From NCBI GenBank assembly GCA_963565915.1, contig OY751486.1:682001-746000 (forward strand): a stretch of DNA of 64,000 nt, given 5' to 3'. Origin of the DNA: Entoloma clypeatum. Its lineage: Eukaryota > Basidiomycota > Agaricomycetes > Agaricales > Entolomataceae. Under the pieces are notes generated by a model. It searched no databases. It was not told where the DNA came from and saw nothing but the letters and a program-made list of their open reading frames with translations. Positions 10,833 through 22,141 of this stretch are shown in pieces. Position 1 is the stretch's first letter. Every line of letters starts with the position of its first letter. A program made the translations under genes and the position numbers.

Positions 10833-12134
10833 GCCTGCCACATATCTTCTGCAATTTTGTTCCATCAATCCTCAGCCGTGTCTTCTCTGCCTCTGTAATG
10901 ATGTAACCTCCAAGTACTCCAAAGTTGCATTCTATGTCTGGGAGATTTCCCGGATCTGGATCAGGAGCATCAGGCAGATCAGCAACTTCCTGCCCATCAT
11001 GGTCAAGAATGAAGTTGTGAATGGCAGCAAGTGCTGGTGGAAGCTTTGCCTGGACTTCCATATGGTACTGAGGTGCACGAGTGAGAATGCCAAATTGTGC
11101 CTTCCAGACTCCAAATATATGCTCGACAACATTCCGTGCAGAAGCATGATGAAGGTTGAAAAGTTCTTCTCAATTTTGAGGACTAAAAAGATATTTTCAG
11201 AAGATCAAATTAAGTCATGAACTGAGTACAATACCGAACATCTGCTCGACCTCATTCTGCCAAATGATAGCGAACTCCCCGGAATGGAATAAGAAGGCCA
11301 TCACATGCTCCAAACCCTGCATCTGCAAGATAGTATTTGCCCAGTGGAATTGGTAGGTCCGTTGAACGTGCTTCATCATACAAAGTAGTATCTGCGACTG
11401 ATCCTTCCCATCCGCTGAGCATATACTGTAAGCGAAATTCAAATGAGGTGGCTGCTAAACAATTCTGTGACTTTCCACCTTTCCGATTTCGCAATGCTTC
11501 ACGTTCTTCAGGTGTGTCAGGGCATGAGTCAATATGACTTCCATCCATAGCCCCAACAGTATGCTCGAGGAATGGAAAGAGCTTTGGATCATTTAGAATC
11601 TGTGAAGGGACTGCATCATCTGTCAATGGAAGAGAGACATATTTGTTGTAAAATGGAGGTGATGCTAGAGCATTGAGAATCCGTTGGAAGTATCTGCAAT
11701 CATTGGGTCATATTTAGCATCTCTCATAGCACATTCCAGAAATCTTACTTTGATATGGTCTCATTAGCATGTTGAAATCGTTCTCCAACATGTCGAACAG
11801 ACAATCCTGTGACACAGGTATATAGAAAAATTGCAAGCTGTTCCTCCAATGTTACTCCTTTTGAATCCACAAGTCCAAGAGTGCGAAGTTCTGCAACAAG
11901 TGCAAGGAACACATGTACTCACATCCCCAGTTCATTTCGGATACGTTCAGGATGGCCAAAGATCAGTTCTCGGACCCATGCAGCACTAGTGAGAGCCGAG
12001 GTGTGATAATCCTGTTTCCAGTACCATTGTCGTGAATATAGGAATGCAGCAAGTACAACTGAGTGGATGACATAGATGGATGACAGAAGAAGGATAGTTT
12101 CATCACCAAGAATGGGATCGAATGTCAAGGGCAT
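10825..12134 (-). pseudogene. PIF/Harbinger transposase (DDE_Tnp_4 type), three TGA stops
   Basis: Read on the minus strand: N-terminal helix region (RELIFGHPERIRNELG), LEEQLAIFLYTCVTG and GERFQHANETIS, then an intron (about 11751-11697) to YFQRIL. The catalytic Asp follows in GAMDGSHI, the second in YYLADAGFG and the Glu in NVVEHIFGVWK, ending APQYHMEVQAKLPPALAAIHNFI. A second intron near 11240-11187 joins GRADV to RPQN. All blocks are present and in order, but TGA codons interrupt at about 11919 (after RNELGM), at 11252 (after RYHLAE) and about 11180 (after PQN). The first and third fit CGA to TGA; the second probably TGG to TGA. The gene is dead, while its ORF1 partner is open. Confidence 0.82.
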
Positions 12135-12458
12135 GCTGCGTTGAATGGTTGAGAGCAGTTCTGCTTTGCACCGAAGCGCGGATTGCAGATGGTCACATCT
12201 GTCACTGATGATCGACTACTCTATTTGGTAATTACCCACGACACCGCCACTTTGAACCCAACCCATCCCAACCGGTTGGGTTGTGCTGAACAGGCCCTTA
12301 TTAGGTGATTCACCCGTGAACTTAACATATCACAGGTCACACCCCGTGAACCTACTGTCGAAATGATACAGTAACTCAACTTAGTTCTGCCAGTATGGGA
12401 ACAGGATCCACTCCACTGACCACGTTGGTCTCGACAAATTCATCTGACGGTCCGCTGC

Positions 12459-12844
12459 TGTAAGGGCAACCACTTTGCACTTTCCCTTTCCTTTCATTTC
12501 CACCATCTCCGACGTCCTCCGACGTCCTCCGACGCCCTCCGATCGTATCTGTTGCCTCCGATATCTTATTCACCTCTCCGCACCTCTCCACATCCGACGA
12601 CTCCGCGCCCCTCCGCTCCTCTGCACATCGGATCGCAGGTACTATCATTCATCTTGTTTCCATTCATCCCCCATCCCTACTCCCGACCATTACTCATCAT
12701 TCATATGTCTCGTTTTATCTTTTATTTCATATCTCATTTTACTATTTATCTCGCTAGCTTGCAGGGGAATCCTTAGAACTTTCTCTTCGGATCTCCCTTG
12801 CAAGTATCTGAGTTCGAGTCTTGGATCGTAAGGTCGCCCTTACA
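12459..12844 (+). repeat. gypsy-1 5' LTR
   Basis: 386 bp, from TGTAAGGGCAACC to GGTCGCCCTTACA; short inverted ends. Compared with the 3' LTR it has an extra CCCTACTCCCGACCATTA-like segment near 12673-12693 and lacks the internal duplication described for the 3' LTR. Confidence 0.93.
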
Positions 12845-13005
12845 GTAGAAAGTTCTCATCTAATTGGACCGGGTCCGATTGCATCGTTGTCACGATTCCG
12901 TGCTTCGGAGTAGCTTCGTCCGCGTCCGACTCCGATACATCTCACACCCCTTCCAGTTCTTCTAATTACCTCTCCGTAACCGGTGATTCTGCTCCGCGCA
13001 TAGTA

Positions 13006-14160
13006 ATGGACGACCCCAATCACCTTGAACAGCTCGAGCACGAGTTCCAGGAACAACGTCAAACTCTCGCTGATATCTCTACTCAACTTGACCAACTCCT
13101 CCTCGCCTTCAACGCAATTCCTGCCCCAGCTCCGCCACCTATCCCACCTGCTCCCGCACCCGCACCTCCACCTGCTCCGCTCGCTCCGGCCAATCCGGGT
13201 GTGCGTTGAGCAAAACCCGCCAATCCGTCAGACTTCGACGGATCGCGCGCAAATCGCTGGACCTTTCTAAACTCCTGTGAATTGTTTATGGGGCTGGCTC
13301 CGGAACAGTTCGCAGACGACCACGCTAAAATTTATTGGGCCTTATCTTTCATGAAGAGTGGATGTGCAGCACACTTTGCGGATCGCATTATCCGACAAGA
13401 GCGGAGGACCGGTGCTCCGCCTTATCGGACTTGGGTGGACTTCCGCGCCGTCTTTACAACAGAGTTCACTCCGAAGAATGAGGAACAGGACGCGAGACTG
13501 ATCCTCGAAGGAGAATCCTATTATCAAGGTCAACGGGATGTTGAGACCTATATTGACGAGTTCAAAGACTACATTGACAAAGCAGGCTATCAGGAGGATA
13601 CCAATATAGTACTCAAATTCCGCCATGGTCTCCGTTCCGACATTCAGAACGAGATCGCCACCCTGACCCACGGACGGCCTGCGGACGACAACCCCGATGA
13701 GTGGTACTCTGCAGCACGAGTCAACGACGACAATAGGATTGCCAACAAAGCCTTCAAAGCCACTGCTCCGACCTGCACATCCGCCTTCCGCAACATCGTC
13801 GGACCAAGAGTACCTGGCACCTCAGTATTCCCTCGCCCCTACATTCCATTCACTCCGCGTCCAGCTCTGCTCGCATCCGCAACCGCTCCGCCGACAAGGG
13901 ACCCTAATGCAATGGACATTGATACTTCACGCGTCAAAGGCAAGAATGCCAATGCATGCTTCAGATGTAACAAAATGGGTCACTTCAGTCGTGAATGCCC
14001 CCTTCGCTTCGACATCCGATTCATGACGATGGAGGAACAAGACGAGTTTATCATGGAACAACTCATGGTCAAGGACGCGGCAGAAGGCAACTCCGTTCCG
14101 CCCACGGAGTCTGCGGAGTCGGAGGCAGGACAGGAGGATTTTCCTCCTCACAACGAGTGA
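13006..14160 (+). pseudogene. gypsy-1 Gag with one in-frame TGA
   Basis: ATG at 13006 opens a coiled-coil-like N-terminus (HLEQLEHEFQEQRQTLADI) and a Pro/Ala-rich linker. The frame meets TGA at 13207-13209 and then continues through the capsid-like retrotransposon gag region (NRWTFLNSCELF.., WALSFM..GCAAHFAD, FT.EFTPKNEEQDARL.L). It ends with a CCHC zinc knuckle, CFRCNKMGHFSREC, near residue 325. The protein should form the particle and bind RNA. The TGA follows VR and precedes AKPANPSDFDG, where the family has a basic or neutral residue; CGA to TGA is the simplest explanation. Pol starts in the -1 frame within the end of gag. Confidence 0.88.
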
Positions 14161-17100
14161 ACAGTGCGCCCTCGTTGTCTACTAAAAATCGTTATGCTGC
14201 CTTATTTATGGAACAATATGATCCTATACCCTCCATCTCTAAGCCTGCAAACGATCCTATAGTCGCACCCAACTCTGCAAACCCTATCCGTATCCGCTTC
14301 TCTAAGTGGGAGCGGCGGCTTCCAAAACAATATGTTCTCGCCGCAGCCGCTCGCTCCGACAATTCCCTCGAACTAGACATAGTTCTCAAAACTACCGACA
14401 CTAAAGACATACTATCACAAAAGGCCTTACTCAACAGTGGGGCAACAGGATCGTTTATTGAACGTACTCTGGTCGAGAAACACCGACTCTCTACTCGAAA
14501 ACTACAACGCGCAATTCTGGTATACAACATCGACGGAACTCCGAATGAGGCCGGAGCAATAACAGAGGTGTTGGACGTAGTGCTCCGCTATCGGGATCAC
14601 TCGGAACGGACCCAGCTTGCAGTCACAAGTTTGGGAAAACAAGAAATTGTGTTAGGCTTCACTTGGCTCAAAGAACACAACCCCGAGGTAGATTGGACTT
14701 CAGGGGAAGTGAAGATGAGCTGGTGTCCTGCACGATGTTGGACATGCCAACAGGAGGCAGCCCAAGAGCGGAAGGAGTGGAAGTTCGAACAAGTCCGCAT
14801 CTGAGCCTGTCGGATGGGTTCCACTCCGATGTCCGGTTTAGCGGAGGAGGCTCCACGCGGCCCATGGGTGGAGGATGTCACAGAAGGAGAAGAAGCGGAG
14901 GAGTTAGCGGAAGACGATGAGGAAGAGGATGAGTTTGAGGAGGGAGACCGCCTTTTTGTCGGAACAGTACCCGCGGAGGCGGAGTTCATCCGCGCTTCAT
15001 CCAATATCTCGCAACGTCTATCGGAGGCCTTCCTCAGTAACCAGAAACCCAAATCTTTCCGCGACTCCGTACCAGACCACTTGTTTGATTTCGAAGACGT
15101 ATTCTCAAAGACCTCTTTCGACACCTTACCGGAAGAGCGGACGTGGGACCACGCCATCGAACTTGTTCCGGACGCCTCTCCGGCGGGTTGTAAGGTATAT
15201 CCGCTCGCCCCAAATGAACAGAAAGAACTCGACGCGCTTTTGGAGGAAAACCTTGCAACTGGTCGTATCCGCCCTTCCAAGTCTCCGATGGCATCTGCAG
15301 TATTCTACATCAAGAAGAAGGATGGCTCCCTTCATCTTGTACAAGACTACCAGTCACTCAATTCCAAAACTATCAAAAACAAGTATCCGCTTCCGCTCAT
15401 ATCCGAACTGATCAATAAACTTCAATGCGCTCAATACTTCACCAAACTCGACATCCGCTGGGGTTACAACAATGTACAGATAAAACCTGGAGACAAGTGG
15501 AAGGCCGCTTTTCGGACCAATCGTGGACTCTATGAACCATTGGTGATGTTCTTCGGCCTCACTAATAGTCCATCCACATTCCAGACTATGATGAACGAGA
15601 TCTTTCAGGACCTTATCACTGAAGGTGTAGTTTGTGTTTACCTTGACGATATACTCATCTTCACGGAGACCCTTGCGGAACATCGGAGGGTTACACGGAT
15701 TGTACTGGAACGACTTCACGAACACAAACTCTATCTAAAACCAGAGAAATGCGAGTTTGAGCAAACACGCATTGAATACTTAGGCCTTATTATTGAACAA
15801 GGACACGTAGAGATGGATCCGGTGAAAGTAGCAGGGGTCGCGGAGTGGCCCGCTCCGACAAACGTCCGAGAAGTACAGTCATTTCTGGGATTCACTAACT
15901 TCTATCGCCGTTTTATTGAAGGGTTTTCGGACATCGCGCGCCCTCTTTTCGAGCTCACGAAGAAGGGGCACCTCTGGTCTTGGAAGGAGGGAGAAGTGTC
16001 CGCATTTGCGGAGTTGAAGCGGAGGATTACATCCGCTCCGATCCTGGTCTTAGCTGATCATCGAAAGGAGTGGCAGGTAGAAGCGGATAGCTCAGACTTT
16101 GCAACTGGAGCAGTACTGTCCCAACCAACAGAGGACGGTAAGTGGCACCCTGTCGCATTCTATTCCAAAAGCCTCAGTCCGGTGGAACGCAACTACGAGA
16201 TCTATGACAAGGAGATGTTGGCAGTGGTCCGCGCATTAGAGGAGTGGAGGCACTTCCTTGAAGGAGCGGAGAAGACAGTGGAGATTTGGACGGACCACAA
16301 AAATCTTGAGTACTTCATGACAGCTCAAAAACTAAATCAACGACAAGCTAGATGGTCCTTATACCTCGCTCGTTTCGATTTCAAAATGCACCATCGACCT
16401 GGAAAGTCAATGGGCAAGTCCGACACTTTGTCCCAATGAGCGGACCACGGAGACGGATCGCGGGACAACGAAAACATCATCCTTCTTTGACCAGAATTGT
16501 TTGCAGTGCAAGCAATGCGTGGGGTAACTGTTCAAGGGGAAGAACACGACGTCCTCTGCCAGGTCCGACAGGGAATCCGAGAGGGGCTACTGGAGGATAG
16601 TGTGGCGGAGATTGTCAAATCCCTTCCGACCGTCGGAGCGGGGTCCGTCCGAAGTACGGAGTGGAGGCAAGCGGAAGGTTTGCTCTACTTCAGGGATCGT
16701 ATCTATGTTCCTAACAATCCCCAACTGCGTCATCGGATCCTCACACAACACCATGACACTCCGGTGGCCGGACATCCTGGATGGTGGAAAACCTTGGAAC
16801 TGGTGTCGCGCAATTACTGGTGGCCACACATGTCTCGTTTAATAGGTCAATATTGCAAGACATGTGACCCATGCCTCCGCACCAAGGTCCGACGCACTCC
16901 GCCCTCCGGAGAGCTCAATCCACTACCGGTCCCCACAGAGCGGTGGCAAGTAACCAGTGTTGACTTCATTACTGAACTACCAGAAGCCCACGGCTACGAC
17001 GCTATCATGGTGGTAGTGGACTCAGTAGGGAAGCGGGGACACTTCATCCCGACGCACTCCGACATCTCCGCACTCGGGACTGCATGCTCCTATATTCAAA

Positions 17101-18065
17101 ACATCTGGAAACTCCACGGACTACCGGAGGCCATTGTCTCCGACCGCGGACCACAGTTTGTCGCCAAGTTCACGCGCGAACTATATAGGCTACTTGGCAT
17201 TAAGGTTGCTGCCTCGACAGCCTACCATCCGCAGTCGGACGGACAGACGGAGCGGGTCAATCAAGGATTGGAACAATATCTTCGCCTATTCGTCAATGAA
17301 CGTCAAGACGATTGGGACGAATGGCTTCCGATGGCTGAATTTGCATACAACAACCATGTTCACGCATCGACACGTCAAACTCCGTTCTACATTGACACCG
17401 GCCGCCATCCGCGCATGGGATTCAAACCTCGCGAGAAGCGGACGGAAATCGAGGCAGTAGCGGATTTCAGCGAGCGGATGAAGTCCGCTCTGGAGGAGGC
17501 TCGCGCAGCACTAACAAAGGCAAAAGACGACATGGCGCGATACTACAACCAGCATCGGAGCACCACTCCGACATTCCGCCTGGGGGACAAGGTCTTTTTA
17601 GACTCATCGGACCTCAAAACCACCCGACCCACAAAAGAACTTGCACATCGGTACGTGGGCCCTTTCCCAGTGGTCCGACCTGTTGGAACACATGCCTACG
17701 AACTTCGCCTTCCCCCTTCCATGTCCCGCATTCACCCAGTATTCCACGTCGTCAAACTTTCACTAGTTCCCGACGACCCTTTCCGACGCCAAGTCCGCTC
17801 TCCTCCGCCTCCGACGGTAGTCAGAGAAGAATTGGAGTACGATGTTGAAAACCTCTTGGACAGCCGACTGCATCGAGGCAAGCTTCAATTCTTGGTCAAA
17901 TGGAAGGGATATGGCTACGAAGAGAATTCCTGGGAAGCAGAAGACAATGTCCACACTCCGCGCCTAGTCCGCGACTTCTACCGACGTCATCCAGGAGCTC
18001 CGCATCGGATCTCCGCTGCGATATTCGACTCGTTTCGCCTGACACGTCGAGACACCTTGCCTTGA
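13995..18065 (+). pseudogene. gypsy-1 Pol: protease, RT, RNase H, integrase, chromodomain; three TGA stops
   Basis: One frame, -1 to gag, runs to 18065 but is cut by TGA at 14802-14804, 16437-16439 and about 16488-16490. The protease box reads LLNSGATGSFI, with Asn where the catalytic Asp is expected. RT has DIRWGYNNVQIK, FGLTNSPSTFQ.MMN and VYLDDILIF. RNase H has VEADSSDFATGAVLSQ, YEIYDKEMLAVV and WTDHKNLEYF. Integrase has the HHCC module (HHDTPVAGHPG..CKTCDPC), Asp in SVDFIT, Asp in SDRGPQF and Glu in GQTERVNQ. The C-terminus carries a chromodomain (EYDVENLLDSRLHRGKLQFL, VKWKGYG..ENSWE), which directs integration to marked chromatin in this group. The two later stops fit CGA (Arg) to TGA; the first is in a poorly conserved linker. 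Confidence 0.93.
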
Positions 18066-18076
18066 AGGGGGGGTGA
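18066..18076 (+). other. gypsy-1 polypurine tract
   Basis: AAGGGGGGG directly precedes the 3' LTR; this is the expected plus-strand primer site of an LTR retrotransposon. Confidence 0.75.
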
Positions 18077-18502
18077 TGTGGGGGCAACCACTTTGCACTT
18101 TCCCTTTCCTTTCATTTCCACCATCTCCGACGTCCTCCGACGTCCTCCGACGCCCTCCGATCGTATCTGTTGCCTCCGATATCTTATTCACCTCTCCGCA
18201 CCTCTCCACATCCGACGACTCCGCGCCCCTCCGCTCCTCCGCACATCGGATCGCAGGTACTATCATTCATCTTGTTTCCATTCATCCCCCATCTCATCAT
18301 TCATATGTCTCGTTTTATCTTTTATTTCATATCTCATTTTACTATTTATCTCGCTAGCTTGCAGGGGAATCCTTAGAACTTTCTCTTCGGATCTCCCTTG
18401 CAAGGTGTGTGTTGTATTACTTATCAGACTGCTCAATCTAAACTTCGGATCTCCCTTGCAAGTATCTGAGTTCGAGTCTTGGATCGTAAGGTCGCCCTTA
18501 CA
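18077..18502 (+). repeat. gypsy-1 3' LTR with internal duplication
   Basis: 426 bp, TGTGGGGGCAACC to CGCCCTTACA. About 60 bp are added relative to the 5' LTR, bounded by two copies of CTTCGGATCTCCCTTGCAAG (about 18386 and 18442). The first bases differ from the 5' LTR (TGTGG against TGTAA). Confidence 0.92.
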
Positions 18503-18774
18503 GCTGCCATTTCTCCCAACCCCCTGGCAGTCCAACGTGCGAGGGACGCGTTGCTGTGTTTCCATTTTCATGAACGCGTGTTAGCTTGGTCCAGGGAACA
18601 GAAGCAAAACACTCCGGGTTTTTCCCAACACCTCCGATCTCGCCTCCACTGAGGCGCACATTAGGCGTGCTATCTGCTGGCAGACTGAGATCGAACTTCA
18701 CCAAGTCACGTGCATAACGCGTCTTCTTGTTGATCGTCACCATCGACTCTGATCAACGCTTGATTTTATCCTCT
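18503..18774 (+). promoter_or_regulatory. Short upstream region of the Crinkler-type gene, next to a gypsy LTR
   Basis: Only 272 bp separate the 3' LTR from the ATG at 18775. The region has no ORF of note and no clear TATA box. Because the LTR is in the same orientation, it could supply or change the promoter; this is an inference from position. Confidence 0.4.
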
Positions 18775-20981
18775 ATGTCACCAACTACACGCTCACAGGC
18801 GCAGGCCGCTCAACCTGCACTTGCGGCCAATCTAGACACTTACCAAGACGCCACGACTCAGGATGACTGCATCACGCTCAACTGGATCTTCTTTGACAGG
18901 CTGAGACCCCACGATAATGCACGGACCATTAACGTTCCCCGCTCACTGTTCGACAAGCCCATAGAACATTGCATCAGTCTCTTTGATGCCGTGTTAAAGG
19001 AGAAATACGGCTTTGGGGCCGAGGAGAATACCGTCGAGCTTTGGAAGGTCAGCGACCTTGACTTCTCTTCATCGTGCGGACTGACCTTTCGCAGCCAAAA
19101 GAGCTGCTTTTAGTGGATAGTGTTAGCGAATCGGGATGGACAAACAGCATTGACGACAAGAAATTCTGCAGGTTCTTCCAGAAACTCGCCCTCACCAAGA
19201 GTCTCGCGAAGTCGATAATAGAGCAGGACAACGAAGACGCCGTCCACTTGATGGTTACCGCCAGCAGAAGTTATCAACAACCAGAGGAACATGATGAGAG
19301 TCAGGCTGCGGTACCCGATCTTCCAGAGATTCAATGTGTGTTATTTTTCGCTCTGTTATCCTCTGACAATGACATCGCCATAGGCTATGGTGCAATCATC
19401 GAGACCTCCGGGAAGTCACCTTTGGTGGGGGCGAAATCCACCAAGTATATTTTCGTCCAATCCAACCCGGGTGAAGTGGTTCATGATGGCCGACATGGAC
19501 TGAAGCCCCCATTCGCTACAGTTGCCCCGCCAGTTCAGATATTCCATCTCATCTTCGAGACGTTCACCCGACTCGTTGAGGATCCTTCCATCCAATCCAA
19601 TCAGGAAGACCTCATAGCCACGCAGGAACTCATGCATTTCCTCTCCACTATTCGTAAGGAGGCTGAACGGAACCCTCAGATCCGAAGGCTTCTGTCAAGG
19701 ATACTGAAGGCCAAAATATATGAGGTACCTAATGACGACAAAAGCTCTGCCAATGGTACTCACTTGTTCAAAGTGGATGGAGTCCAAATTCCATTCTTCA
19801 TCAACGAGTTCAAGCGAGAATTTGGAGAGGGCGGATGCGATGCTTCTCTCCAAGCCGGGATTAGCATGAGGCAAGCCTGGAGGCAAAACAACGTAAGTCT
19901 AATTTCTTGACAACTGGGTGGCTCTCCATTCAAATTTACCCCTTCATAGCGAGCGACAATTCGCGATAAGTGCTGTTGTCCGACGCTGATGCTCATTGTG
20001 GGTGGGCTGTGGGTAGGCGTCCTCGGAGGCATAATCAGCGACAAGGTCATTGTGCAAAGACTGACCGACATGCTGTGGGTCGGACATTCCTCCACGGCGG
20101 AAGATTTTCGGGTCTACCGCTTCGCGCGTATGTTGGTGGCCCTACGGGAATGTATTGAAAAGCTCTCCGCCTATTACAGAAATTTATACCTGATCGAAGA
20201 GTTTTCATTCGACTCTGGCAACACGCATCCCCGCTTCTATCCCTACCCAGATTCTTTCACGGAGGAGGACACGGTCGTCAAGTTTGCCTACGTTAGGATG
20301 TTAGAAGATGACCCAGCCTGCGTCACTTATCAAGCCAAGATTTCCGACGCCAACGCCGGTTCTCCCAATATCGTGGTCAAGTTTGTGGCGCGATACGGCA
20401 CAGACGTGCATGAATTTCTGGCGAAGCAGGGCTATGCACCGAGGCTTTGGTATTGTGGGCCGCTGCTGCCTCGAACCAAACACGATGATCTCCCGGTGGA
20501 TGAGGGTCTATCGGATCACTTCCAGTTCCCGTCCCATGCTAACCCTGCCACGCCATCTGGGGCATCTCCTGGGGGCAGAAGCCGCCTGCCAAACCCTCAT
20601 GCTAACGCACCACCTGGGCTGGCGCTTGGTCCGATGCAGATGGTTGTCATGGATTATGTTCCCACATGCAAGAATCCTCCTGCGGATGTTCATAAACAAC
20701 TGGCAGACGTACTAGCACACCTTCGCTCAGGGGGATATGTCCTTGGTGACTTGCGGCGCCAGAATGTGTTGTTTGATGAGCACAAAAAAGTCAAAATTAT
20801 CGACTTGGACTGGGCTGGGTGGCACAAGACCCCTAACGACGAAGCCGATGACAGGAGTTTTGTGCGCTATCCACTCAACATCTCAAAGTCCGTCAAATGG
20901 CCCGAGGGAGTGAAGGATTTTGCACCGATTCTACCAGAGCATGACCGGAAGATGTTGGCGATGATGGATCTCCCTGCGTAG
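18775..20981 (+). CDS. Crinkler-type effector: header, PD-(D/E)XK nuclease and kinase-like domain, intact
   Basis: Three exons (18775-19047, 19095-19892, 19950-20981) with 47- and 57-nt GT..AG introns give a 700-residue open frame. Residues about 30-95 resemble the ubiquitin-like Crinkler header (ITLNWIFFDRLRP..VELWKPKELLL). Residues about 200-370 hold a restriction-endonuclease fold: D319 in KVDGV and E329-x-K331 in FFINEFKREFGEGGCDASLQA match the PD-(D/E)XK core of Crinkler nucleases. Residues about 490-650 look like a protein kinase: VVKF (K501), MDYVP hinge, GDLRRQN catalytic loop (D624, N629) and IIDLDW in place of DFG (D642). This modular layout is known from basidiomycete Crinklers, thought to act as nuclear DNA-damaging effectors or in conflict with selfish DNA. 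Start chosen because it gives the header in frame. No signal peptide. Only gene here with all expected catalytic residues. Confidence 0.78.
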
Positions 20982-21649
20982 GACATTCTGGAATATATAT
21001 ATATCAATTCTCACTTGTTTCCTGAGTTCCGAGCCGAAAAATTTCAATCTACCTGACGATATGTAGATCAAACGGAACGTGCGTGCTTCAGAATTGTTGT
21101 GGTCGCAGATTCGACAATGTTCTGCTGAATGGCTCACCTTTTCGTGGGAATTTATAGAGATTGGCCCGCGCAACCCTCCACCAAACCTGTTATCTCCCGC
21201 GGCCAACGCCTTTGTCGCCCTAGCGTTTTTTGCCAAGCTCAAGGGTAACAAATATCAAGGAACAAAGGGTGAAAATGGAGACACAGGTCGAACGAATACC
21301 ACCCGTCCCGCTCTTCGGATACTACTCAGTGCTCACATTGTTCGCTTGACTTGCTTTACTCCCTGTGCTCTGTCTCTATACCACAGTGGCCATATTGCTA
21401 TCTTTGTATGTGCAGGCTGGATCCGTCGTTTAGTGTCATGTTTTTGTCAGGTTGTATGGTGACCTACATCAGGAAAAACCAAAAGTCTACGTAGGCCTCA
21501 CCGTGGCTATATAGAGGTGGTCGATTCATGGAGTTCCCAGTGTTATGGTAGACCTACTGAGACACACATCAGTGTACAGTAAATGTCTGGTAGACTCACT
21601 TCTGTAATGGAAAGCAACGAGAAAAATTGTTGAATTATTCTCGGACAAC
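20982..21649. other. Intergenic region between the Crinkler-type gene and gypsy-2
   Basis: It contains a short TA run (20994-21005) after the stop codon, which may belong to the 3' UTR. An open frame at 21079-21462 has no recognisable domain and I do not call it. Nothing else is visible. Confidence 0.5.
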
Positions 21650-22141
21650 TGTTAAGAACTGATCGACAAAAACGTCGGAGCTACGTTGGACGTGTCGGAG
21701 GGTCAGAGGGTGGTCGGAGCGCGTGTGACGTAGTTGCAAGGACTTGGCTTCAACTTGTGTGTTGTGCCCTTGCTAATACGTTGGTGTCCTTATTTCAGAG
21801 GATCAGAGGATTGGAGGTCGGACTCAAGTTAAGAGTCGGAAAGAGGACGGGAGGTAAGATGTCGAATCTAAGTTGATATTCAAACTGAAGCTAATACAAG
21901 ATTATACATAGGTTTATATAGTATGTCGGAGGACGTGTGGATTCGTCGGAGTCGGAGAACGAGTGGCTAATGTCGGAGTCAGATAGTAAGTGGCTTTCGG
22001 AGATGTGAACATAACTACAGAGGTAATGTAAGTATTGTACGTAGCGAGAAGGTTCATAACAGTAAGTACAATGTAATCAAGTATTAGTCAAAATGTCAGA
22101 GGAGTCGGATCGGAGTCGGATCGGAGGATCGGAATGTAACA
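21650..22141 (-). repeat. gypsy-2 3' LTR
   Basis: 492 bp, rich in GTCGGAG words; about 90 percent similar by eye to 29636-30079 with mostly G/A and C/T differences. Confidence 0.9.

Larger units (their letters stand above)
9454..12228. mobile_element. PIF/Harbinger DNA transposon with two convergent genes
   Basis: Perfect 20-bp terminal inverted repeats, CCAAATAGAGTAGTCGATCA at 9454-9473 and its reverse complement at 12209-12228, enclose a SANT/Myb-like gene and a DDE_Tnp_4-type transposase, the two-gene set of PIF/Harbinger elements. Both ends are flanked by TAATTA. The usual target duplication is a 3-bp TWA, so the exact boundary is ambiguous (TTA/TAA are contained in TAATTA). The genes converge and overlap by eight bases at their 3' ends. 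Confidence 0.85.
12459..18502 (+). mobile_element. Ty3/gypsy chromovirus (gypsy-1), complete with LTRs and target duplication
   Basis: Two LTRs (12459-12844 and 18077-18502) bound gag and pol; the element is flanked by the direct repeat GCTGC (12454-12458 and 18503-18507). Pol order is protease, reverse transcriptase, RNase H, integrase, chromodomain, which places it among chromoviruses. A polypurine tract (GAAGGGGGGG) lies just before the 3' LTR. Coding sequence carries at least four TGA stops, so it is no longer autonomous. The element is rich in TCCG/CGGA words, unlike its neighbours. Confidence 0.95.

Noticed and set aside
21079..21462. ORF of 127 codons downstream of the Crinkler-type gene
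   Set aside because: No similarity to known families, ordinary composition of non-coding sequence, no splice or context support.
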